NCBI GenBank assembly: GCA_003993805.1
Contig: RSEF01000001.1
Location: 98,026,541 to 98,090,540, forward strand
Direction of reading: 5' to 3'
DNA length: 64,000 nucleotides
From: Himantopus leucocephalus
Taxonomy: Eukaryota > Chordata > Aves > Charadriiformes > Recurvirostridae
Shown here: one piece after another, positions 54,776 to 64,000 of the stretch
How the letters are laid out: every line of letters begins with the position of its first letter
Numbering within the stretch: the stretch's first letter is position 1
Notes under the pieces: model-generated
Seen by the model: only the letters and a program-made list of their open reading frames with translations
Told to the model about the DNA's origin: nothing
Database searches by the model: none
Program-made: the position numbers and the translations under genes

Positions 54776-57700
54776 TTGATGAAGAATGTGGCCTTTCCTT
54801 CCCAGGATCCCTGGTCTACTCGGAGAAAAGCCTGTCTATTTTTAGTTTCCTCTAGCAGCTCATTATCTGCCCCTCTTTCGGTCTGCAGGGAGGCACTGAG
54901 GGAGAGCCCCGGTTTCACCGCTACCAGGTCATGCTCTTCCCATTGCAGCAATGTGAGGACGGCTGTATACGCTGCTCCCTGCCTCCAGCTGCAGAGGAGT
55001 CTGTAGAGTTTGGCAAGATGCTAGAACAGGATCACACTCACCTTTGGAAAAGAGCATGAGAAGGATACTCATTGGTAGTTAGGACATCAGAAAGGCAGCC
55101 CAGAAGCAGGCAAATTTCCTGTGGGTCAGCAGAAACCTGACATTTTCTCTGCAAGACTGCAAAGAACGTGGGGCTCCCAGCAGCATCGGGTGCTAGGTTT
55201 ACCAGCAGTATTTTAATATACTCACAGAGTAAGGCCTGTCCATCCATGCTTCCTCCCAACACACCTCCTGCAAGTGCTGAGAGGTGCATCTGTGCCTGGC
55301 AGGTGCAGAAACCCTGAAGAGCTTTTGCTTCTTGGAGCTTCCCATGGCTTAGGAAAGCCATAAGGACACGGGTTCATTAGGAAGACCCTGGTATCTCTCA
55401 AGGGGCCCAGAGGAAAGGAAAAGGAAGGCACACCCTGCACAGTGTCCTGATGACATGATTCAACACAGGAATGGCATGGACATTTTTTTGGACAAGGTGA
55501 ATATAACCAGCAGGGCACCCTTCTGGAGTTGTGTGCTGGTTTCCAGGCAATTACATCTCACATCTAACTCAAATGAGTCGGGCAATATTTCAAACCAAAG
55601 AGAACTGCAGGAATAATATTAGCTGATGCAATCGCACCTTGAATTTACAGCAGCACTAGGCAGATCCATGAACAGTGGGATACTCTGTACATGATTACAG
55701 CAAATTTAAGCCCTTGTTTGAAAGCAGCTGGGTTTTGGTTGTGGGTTTTTTTTTTAACAGTCCCCCAAATACTGGTGCTGGATAAAGGCTTCCTTTCCTC
55801 TAACAGGTGAATCTTTCATTTGATGGTGGATTATGCTTTTGCAAATATCAGCTCATTTTCTCGCTCTTACAGCCTTTTTCATACCAGTAACAAAAACACA
55901 TTTAGTGCTCTCCTGCTTCTGCACTCCATTCTTCACAACTCTCTGACAGCCAGGTCTTTTTCCTAGTTCTCCTAATACCTGATATCAGCATGCTGCAGAC
56001 AATAGGGGAGGCAGGCTCTCCAGTTCCTGGAAGCCCGGCGTTACTGACTACCTGCTGTGCCACAGTACGACAGCTTTGGGCTAAATTCCACCCTCTGATG
56101 GAAGAAAGCTCTCAGCCCCCGCTGCCTTCAGCAACAGCTGCTTAAGGGCATCTGAATTTAGCCTTTAAAGCTGGCAAACACAACAACAAAGAGTACCCAA
56201 GGATGACATGGGGTCTAATGTACTCAAGGGGAAGACTTGGGAGTCAAGAGCCTTGTCTCTTCCACTGACCGTTGTGCTCATCTCAGAGAGAAAACCCACA
56301 GTCTCTTTTCACTCTCACTGGCACCTGTCATTCAAGTGAACCCAAGGCCACCTCCCTGAGATGCATCAAGGCTTCTTCACTATATGTTTGCAAGAAAAGG
56401 GCTTTGGGTGCTTCACCAGGCAGGCCTGAGAGACAGGCTGACCCATCAAAGAACAGGAAAACGAGAGCTGATGCTCCCAGCTGGGCCCTGTTTAGCTTCC
56501 TCAGCCAGCAAGTCTTGACCTCAGTAAGAATCCCAAAGATTCTCTGGAAAAAGTGAGTGAGAGGCCAGGGAAGGTGAGGAAGGAGATCAGGCAACAAACT
56601 GGGGTATCAACAGTAGAGGCCAATGTTTTTGCTGTTGGGTAATCACTAGTTGCTGTATGTGGATAGTTTGTTCACAACAGCTGGTTTTAGTGAATGAAAT
56701 AATATTTCTGCATGTGTTCCTGCATATATTTGTGTCCTTACACAAAGGGGAAACATCCCATTTCCTCAGGATCACCCCACCGTCTGGAATAATTGGAATT
56801 TGACAGGCACAGATCAGAAAGAGCCAAGACCCCTGCTCTCCATCAGCAATCCAAGCATCTGCTGAAGCAAGTACGAGATTTCTACCACTAAGTGGAGATT
56901 TTTCTAGGTAATGACAGCATTAGAAACAACCCCACAAGCACGTGGGATACATCTGGTAAAGCGCTTAAATAAAAACCCCTCTTGCAGCTTTTCCCTGCTA
57001 CGCAGTCAGAGCCTGGGCTGCAGTGGGGGCACAGTCCTACGAGGAGAGAGGGCGCCTCTATGCTGGACACAGCAGGGGCCTATGTATTTTGCAGAACTGG
57101 GCTATCCTCCCACTGATCCAGACAGCATCAATCTCACAGCAGCAGCGGGAGGTAAGGTAGGTTTTGCGGTGACCACCTACCTTCCGGTACAGCTGGAAAT
57201 CTGGGAACAATATCATTTCAAACATTATTCATCGGGTTTCAAGATTGGTGCCAAGCTCTGTGCGGCTAACAGCTGAGCAATGAAGACTTTGTCTCTCCTT
57301 TTACAGGATTATTATAAAATCATTTCCCTTCCTGACCAGTTTAGGCTGTTCTAATGCACAGTCATAAATGAGCCACTGACTTTTAACAATCTTCCTACCC
57401 TTAGGGTGGCAGATGAAAGAACAGGTCACAGCTTTGTTCTGCCGCAACATGTCTGGAAGTGTTGAGAGACATGCTTTCATTACAGGGAAATTTCCACTGT
57501 CTCATTGGGTTTTGCAAGTTTGCAACCTACCTGTAGAGTACAAAGGAAATGCTGGGCTGACCAAAACAGATATAAGACATCGATTTGCTCATGCCATTTA
57601 GGCAGCAATAGCTGTCCTGCTGATCGCTGTGTCCATGGGAAAGAGCACAGTGACTTCCACCTGTAACATAAACCTTGTGGCATTTTCCAGCAAATCAGCA

Positions 57701-60140
57701 GGCGTGCCCAAGCCCAGGATAACATCAATTCATTTAATAAACCTAAATATCATCTTTGCAAAACAAAGTGATCGGTGTAAGAGAAGTCCGTGACACTGTG
57801 CTGGGAAGGATGTTGCTTGGACTAATTCAGCTGCTCAAGCAGATTGCTCCTCTCACACTGCCTATGACTTAAGTCCCCAGTTTAATACCACTATTTTAAT
57901 GACTCTGCAGTAACCAATGGAATCAATTAATTCAGGGGATGTTCAAGATAATGAGGAGTTTGTCCTGCAGCAAAAAGATCTCCAATGAAGAGTAAAACAT
58001 TAGAGGCCCAAAGTATGCAGCAATTAGCAGATTTTGATAATTGGTGAGAATGGAAAGCAGAAAACCAAAAGGGAAAGAAAGTGAAATACTTTATGATTAC
58101 ATTATCTAACAATTAACATCCCTATGCATAGGGATGCATAATATTCCCTGCATATTAAGGCTGCACAGCATTTCCAATAAAAATATCTTGGATTCACTTG
58201 CTTATCGTTTTCTTAAAGCTTAAGCATTATACCAAAATATTCATGGTGAGTGTTCTGGAAGGTTAAAATGAAAATGATTCAGCAGGTCATTTCCAAGAAC
58301 AAGGCTAGCAAAAATGCATTTTTCCCCATTTCAAGCATGTCTGTGAGTTTTTTGTCTGAGACACTTCATCTCCCTCACATCATACAGATTGGAACTCTAG
58401 CTGCTATCGGTCTTGACAAAACCCATCCAAACTGGACCAGACTTTATGACTTTGAAAAATCACAGGCCACACAGATCTGTGGAGGCTTCTTAGCATATAG
58501 TGGACAAAAAAAACATCTGCAAATAATCCCTGGAAACTCCACTCTGGCTGAGTATGCTCCATCTCCTTGCAGCTGCTAGAGTGCCCTGCACCTGGGCTGT
58601 CCACAGGGGGTGGCCAAGCCCACCCCACCTGCAAGTCATTGCAGTTACCATTGTGGGATGGTGCACTGAGCTGAGAGCAAAGTGGGGTTTCTCTCATAAA
58701 GGTGATGACCACCATGCTGGTGATGAAGCAGCATGACAGAAGAAGTGGTTGTGAAAGCCAGTTGTGGAAAGAAAGCGGTAAATCTAATTGCAGAACTTGT
58801 TGTGACTGGGGCTGGAATAGCTGGGGGAGGAGGTGGTGGAAGAGGGAAAGATGGTGTGACTGGAGCAGAGGAGGGAGTTTTGTTTTCTGAATCAACAAAG
58901 AATAGGAATGAGGACAGAGAGGATTAAACCACCAAGGATTCAGGGTCTGAGAGCAGCTGTTGGACAAAAAATAAGGCGAGGGAGTAGGGGAAAGAGCAGA
59001 GGTTGGAGAGGGCACAGTCACCTGGGTTGCCTCTGCCAGTCCCTGGAAGAGGTCCCTGTGGTGGATCTGTTACAAGGTTGTTAATGAACCTCATGGATGT
59101 GCATTTCATGGCATCGTTGCTAGGTTAAGTTGGTTTTAAAACAAACCGACCAGGATCTTAAAAAACAGCACATTGTAATCTGTGCCAAAAAGGCTCAGAA
59201 ATTAAGCACTCAGAAGTTAGGGAGGGCTGGAATTAAAATAAGTTGTGCAAATCTAATTTGGCTTAATTTTGGCATGTATGACTTTGTGGAAAGCAGGCCT
59301 GGAAGGCATCTCAAGGAGCCATCTGGGGACTCCAGTCCATCTCTTTCCCCCAAGGCAGGACCAATTATTCCTAGACCATTCTTGACAAATGTTTCTCTAA
59401 TCTTCTCTTGCGAGACAGATGTTAATGACATGATTGCATACTTGTTCTTAATAGGATCCTGCTTCAGTGCATAAAATATATCAGGACCATACTGTGGAGG
59501 AGACTGGGAACACAGCTGGAGAAAGGACAGGCTCATGCTTCAGCTTGTGGACTGCTGCCCTGGAGAACTGCCTCTGCTTCAGAGTTCCTGGGTGGTCAGT
59601 TAATTCAGACTTCTCCCAGGTGGTCATTAATTGTGTTTTCTCCATTTTCTGGGTGCTCAGCTTGAAAATACTGCATCTGACTTAACTGTCCCTGCTTAGT
59701 GCCCTGTTTTGACACAGTCTTAGGGCTTTAATTTTACCACCAAACAGCCCAGCCCATGTTGGTTGCCATAAACTGGGAAATAAAACTGAAATTCTTATGC
59801 ACTGTGCTCAGCACTGGCTGTCACAAGTCGCTCATCTCCCACGTCTCATCTGACCCTGTCCTGTGAGCTCTGTCAGCCACCATCTCCCCACACCTTTCTT
59901 GCTCTGCTGAAAGCATGTGTACAGAACCTCACAGTCATGAATGATGATTCCCAGTTCCTGTATTTTGTTTGTTGACAATTCCTCTGACTATTTTATTAAG
60001 TTCAGGTTTCTCTATAACCACCTCATCCTCAGAGGTATATGCATTAATTATACCAGTAATGTCTGTAATTACCTCAGGGGAAAAATCAGTGAGATGTATA
60101 AGAACTGGCAGCATACAGGACACTAGGAACTGTTGTAGTG
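54776..60140. other. Intergenic, no gene seen
   Basis: More than 5 kb without a supported gene. The longest ORF (205 codons, minus strand, 58,404-59,021) is Ser/Pro/Leu-rich without a recognisable domain. A 10-bp inverted repeat, ggctaaattc at 56,079 and gaatttagcc at 56,154, may mark an old element. An AT-rich block at 57.9-58.2 kb looks like a possible conserved non-coding element. Confidence 0.5.
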
Positions 60141-61870
60141 GATCACAGATTGTGGAGGATGGAAGGGACCTTTGGAGATCATCCAGTCCAACCCCCCTTG
60201 CTCAAGAAGAGTCAGCTAGAGCTAGTTACCCAGGACCATGTCCAGTCAGGTGTTGTATGTTTCCAGAGATGGAGACTCCATAGCCTCTCTGGCCAACCTG
60301 CTCTAGTCTTTGACCACCCCCACAGTAAAAAGAGTGTTTTCTTGTGTTCAGGTGCAGTTTCGTGTGTTTTAAATAGTGCCTACTGCTTCTTGTCCTGTCA
60401 GTGGGCACCCATCTCCCTCTTCTTCATTCCCTCCCATCTGGTATTTATACACGTTGACAAGACTCCTCCTGAACCTTTTCTTCTCTAGGCTAAACAGTTC
60501 CCAGCTCTCTGTGTCTTCCCTCATGTGAGAGATGCTCCAGTCCCTTAATCATCTTTGTGGCCCTTTGCTGGACTCACTCCAGTACATCCCAGTCTTTCTT
60601 TTACTGAGGAGCCCAGAACAGGGCACAGGACTCCAGGTGTGGCCTCACCACTGCTGCATAGAGGGGAAAGATTGCTTCTCTTGACCTGCTGGCAATGCTT
60701 TTCCTAATGCAGCCCAGGATTTTGCTGGCTGTTTTTGCTGTGAGGGCACACTGCTGGCTCATGGCCAGCTTGATGTCCACCAGAACCCCTCAGGTCCTTC
60801 TCTGCAGAGACTCCAATATGTAAAGATACACGCAGTTATTCCTTCCCAGGTGCAGGACTTTGCATTTCCCTTTGTTGAACTTCATGAAATTCCTCTCTGT
60901 CCAATTCCCCAGCCTGTCCAGGTCGCTCTGGATGGCAACACACCATCTGGTGTATCAGCTCCTCACAGCTTTGTATAATCTGTAAATTCACCAAAGGCAT
61001 ACTCTGCCCCATCATCAGGATCATTAATGAAGAATGTTAAATAGTGTAAGACCTAGTAACAGGATATAGCACTAATGACTGGCCTCTAGTAGCTGGACTT
61101 TGTGCCACCGATCATGATGCTCTGGGTCTGGCCATTCAGCCATTTTTTTGATCCACCTCACTGTCCACTTATCTAATCCATACTTCCTCAACTTGTCTAC
61201 GTGGATGCTACGAGAGACAGTGTTAAAAGCCTTACTAAAGTCAAGGCAAACAACATCTACTGCTCTCCTCTCATTCACCAAGCCAGTCATCTTGCAGTGG
61301 AAGGCTGTCAGGTTCGTTAAGCCTGATTTCCCCTTTGTAAATCCATGCTGACTACACTCAGCCACCTCCTTGTTCTTCATGTATCTGGAAATGGTTTCCA
61401 TGATTTATTGCTCCCTTGCCTTTTCAGGGATTGAGGTGAGGCTGACCGGACTGTAGTTTCTGAGATCCTCCTTCTTGCCCTTCTTGAAGATAGGAGTAAC
61501 ATTTGCTTTCTTCCAGGCCTCAGGAACCTCTCCTGATCGCCATGATCTTTCAAAGAGTGGCCTTGCAATGACATTAGCCAGCTCCCTCAGCACTTTTGGG
61601 CCCCTCGCTCAGGGGCCTGGGATTGCTGAAGGACACTCTCACCAGTAAGCCTTCCTCCTGGGTCACCTACCCCTGCTTCCACCTTTTGTACATTTCCTTT
61701 TTATGTCACAGTTTAGTCAGGGACTCCTTGTTCATCGACACCATGCCTCCTGCCACCTTTGCTTGATTTTCTTCTCGTCAGGATGAACTGCTCTTGAGTT
61801 TTGAGGAGATGATCTGCGATTATCAAACAGCTCAGCCTCTGGTTTCTAGTCCAATATCTTGCTCCTGACT
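60141..61870 (-). mobile_element. Long CR1 LINE copy, reverse transcriptase region present, decayed
   Basis: The 3' end is at the left (tttggagatcatccagtcca). Going right, the reverse complement passes through the ORF2 C-terminus and then the reverse transcriptase. The minus strand at 61,072-61,401 encodes VCLDFSKAFNTVS and KYGLDKWTVRWI; at 61,405-61,593 it encodes [20 protein letters not shown] and [16 protein letters not shown]. The frame is broken repeatedly, and the Asp usual after FSKAF is Asn here. At about 1.7 kb it is the longest CR1 in the window. The right boundary is approximate. Confidence 0.92.
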
Positions 61871-61961
61871 GTGGTCAGGGCAAGATGTTTCAGAGTGTTT
61901 TATAAACCTTCCCATATTTCCACACTTAGAGAGTGAATTGAATTCAAACAGCATGTTTCAT

Positions 61962-61966
61962 ACCCC
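61962..61966. repeat. Target-site duplication, left copy
   Basis: ACCCC immediately before the LTR start, matching 62,616-62,620. Confidence 0.8.
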
Positions 61967-62615
61967 TGTCCTGGTTTGAGCAACACAGGATGAATTCCTC
62001 TTCTAAAGCTTGGAAAGACTGCATTTTAGAAGACTGTTGTATCTGAATTTGTGGAAATATCTACTTTATAGCCAGCTATGGTGTGTGGGTTTCAAGGTCT
62101 CGGTGTTTTCGAGCTTGCCAGGTGCAGGGATGAGGAGGAGCGAGACCTGAGCATTTGACTCAAGCTGGTCAACAGGATTATTTTATACCATGAATGTCAC
62201 ATTCAATATAAATTAGAAAGTTTGCTGCAAAGTTGTCTCTCTTCCTCAATGGCTGCCATCCTGAGAACTTCTTGCCCTGGTGCTGGACCCCTGAGGCCTT
62301 CGCTTCCTCCTGAAGCCGTAGCGCTCTCAATGTCCAACATTTACTGTCCACTGCTGGGAATGCACAGCTTCCTACTGATAGAATGGGCTAAGTATAATCT
62401 TTGCATATTCTGTATTGGTATCGGGATCAATATTGGTTCTTTAGTGCTATTAATGTTAATTATCTAATCTTATTCTATTAAATCTGTTTCTATTTCAACC
62501 CCCGGGTTTCTGTGGTTTTTCCCCGATTCCCCTTCCCAGGTAGGGAGGGGTCATTGGGTGATAGAATTATTGTCTACATGACAATAAATTGTTATGGGCT
62601 TCTCAAACCATAACA
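61967..62615 (+). mobile_element. Solo LTR of an endogenous retrovirus (ERVL-like), 649 bp
   Basis: Starts TGTCCTGGTTTGAG and ends CTCAAACCATAACA, an imperfect inverted repeat with TG...CA termini as LTRs have. It is flanked by a direct repeat ACCCC (61,962-61,966 and 62,616-62,620). The tgtcctggttt start is common among avian LTRs, and a 5-bp duplication fits ERVL-type integration. An ATTAAA at 62,478 and AATAAA at 62,582 are candidate polyadenylation signals on the + strand. There is no internal retroviral gene on either side, so this is a solo LTR left by recombination. Confidence 0.88.
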
Positions 62616-62620
62616 ACCCC
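62616..62620. repeat. Target-site duplication, right copy
   Basis: ACCCC immediately after the LTR end, matching 61,962-61,966. Confidence 0.8.
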
Positions 62621-63564
62621 TTACCAAAAAAAGAAGTTTTATTACTACCTACTTCAGGGGTCAGTATTATCCAGGTACTTGCCCATCAGTGATGTCCTGC
62701 ACCAGTGACTTTCAGAGTCCAGTTAGAAATATAACTGTCTTTCTGTCACCTAGTGGAAGGCTTCTTACCCCCGAGCCCACTTACTAGCCAGGTCCTTCTA
62801 GGGTCCTTCCATATGTGTGGAGAAAAGAGAGGCTCCTCTAGGTGACGTTTAAGAGCAACTTGAGAACTAGGATCAACTCCTGGAGTAGTATCTCATCTTC
62901 GAGCAACTAGAAAAAACTCCTACTTTAAGTATCGATATATACCGATATATACAATAACTGCTTAATTTAAAAACACTTTCTTCTGCTGCTTTTGAAAGTG
63001 CCACCTTGCCCATTAATTGCATTGTCCCCTTGCTCCCATGCTATGAGGCAAAGAGAATATCCTTTTGAACTCAGAATGGCATCATCAGCTTGATATGGCT
63101 TAAATCCAGTCCAATTAAAAATAAATAAATGTAGCACTTCCCTTAAGTCAGATGTCCTGAAATGACTCCTTTATAAAAAGGCGTTATTAATCCTACCAGA
63201 CTTTTTCTGCTTGTAGGCTCTTTTCTTAGGGGTCATTTGGAGTGACTGCTGCTCCAATCATGCTAACCTTGTTTAAGCTCACCCATTTCCTTTCTGTGTC
63301 CTTACATGCCTACTCATTGTTGCCTGTTGAGTTCAGCTTTACTCTTGCTGCTGGCTTGCAGGGTCTGAGAAGAGTGCTCATCCAAGTCTTGCAGAACAGC
63401 ATGTGAGCGATAGCGGCTGGCTGAGATCGGGAGATAAGCGTTGCTGACCATTAGGAAAACAATGGACTGTACGCTCAGTGCTGTTAAATACACAAAATAA
63501 ACAGGGAGGAAAAAAAAATAGGTTGCTTGTAACAATCACGGTCACAAAATGTTCAGGAGGAAAN

Positions 63565-63595
<31 letters not shown>

Positions 63596-64000
63596 GAATG
63601 CAATTGTTTCCATTGATTTCTAGGGCTTTTTGGTGCTTTCATGCTACAGGTTTCTTGTCTCCAGCCAGTTAGATCTTGCTGCCAGATCCTGAATCCTGCC
63701 TTGTAGAAAGGCTTTTGAATTACATCTAATAGGCTGAAGCAAAAGCAACAGGGGTTGTTAGTCTGATCAAATTAGGAGGTATGCTCTGTTGTGCAGAGCG
63801 TAAAAGATTTTGCCATGTCAAGCAGTCAACAGGGAATTAGGGGAAATAGTCATTTTTAATGGGAAACACCCAGGACTCGTGTTTTAAAGACACGATCTCA
63901 TGTTTTAAAGACACAGCCTTTTCTGTTCTGATTCCAGTGCCGACTTCTAAGTTTTGCGTTTGCAGACCCTCTAGCGTGTCCACATATTTGCTAAATTTTT
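62621..64000. other. Intergenic, no gene seen
   Basis: AT-rich. Contains the T28 run at 63,565-63,592 preceded by one N at 63,564. By gene order in other vertebrates the next gene to the right should be GSK3B, but none of its exons is here. Confidence 0.55.
63565..63592. repeat. T28 homopolymer with adjacent ambiguous base
   Basis: 28 consecutive T directly after an N, which suggests uncertain length in the assembly. If read as A on the minus strand it could be the tail of a retroposed copy, but no body is recognised to its left. Confidence 0.9.

Noticed and set aside
58404..59021. 205-codon minus-strand open frame
   Set aside because: Ser/Leu/Pro-rich, no domain, no splice or promoter context; probably chance, though an undescribed repeat cannot be excluded.
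1..64000. CRISPR array, bacterial operons, tRNA or rRNA genes
   Set aside because: None seen. Direct repeats present are the 56-bp minisatellite, microsatellites and CR1 copies, and the window is vertebrate nuclear DNA.

Overview
This is a eukaryotic, almost certainly avian, nuclear window. Its genes are split by GT-AG introns. The interspersed repeats are CR1 retroposons with the bird-type 3' end, together with one endogenous-retrovirus solo LTR of an ERVL-like kind. I cannot name the species. Gene content and order (LRRC58, then GPR156, both on the + strand) match the block on human 3q13.33, where FSTL1, LRRC58, GPR156 and GSK3B lie in that order and orientation. That comparison comes from memory of the human map, not from a search.

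Layout. Bases 1-3934 carry the last three coding exons of LRRC58; the N-terminal exon lies left of the window. Its 3' UTR and an AT-rich flank follow to about 8.9 kb. From about 8.9 to 23.7 kb is intergenic DNA with three minus-strand CR1 copies, one interrupted by a 100-N assembly gap, and a small unidentified minus-strand coding relic at 13.5-14.2 kb. A strong CpG island with a CGG triplet tract at 23.7-24.7 kb is the likely GPR156 promoter. The GPR156 start codon is in a small exon at 33,893. Eight further coding exons run to a stop at 48,517, with a polyadenylation signal at 48,641. The nine exons join in frame to 770 codons with consistent splice phases, so the locus looks intact.

Downstream of GPR156 (48.7-64 kb) there is no coding exon I can support. 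This stretch holds a 56-bp three-copy minisatellite, a small CpG-rich patch, a well-preserved CR1 3' fragment at 51 kb, an ancient CR1/L3-like fossil at 54.5 kb, a long minus-strand CR1 at 60.1-61.9 kb, and the 649-bp solo LTR at 61,967-62,615 flanked by a 5-bp target duplication.

The two genes are neighbours but not known partners. LRRC58 is an intracellular leucine-rich-repeat protein. GPR156 is an orphan class C receptor related to GABA-B receptors, known for setting hair-cell orientation. I found no CRISPR array, operon, bacterial-type system or recognisable RNA gene, and no sign of a new multi-gene system. The most useful observations concern the GPR156 start exon, the promoter island, the solo LTR and the minus-strand relic.
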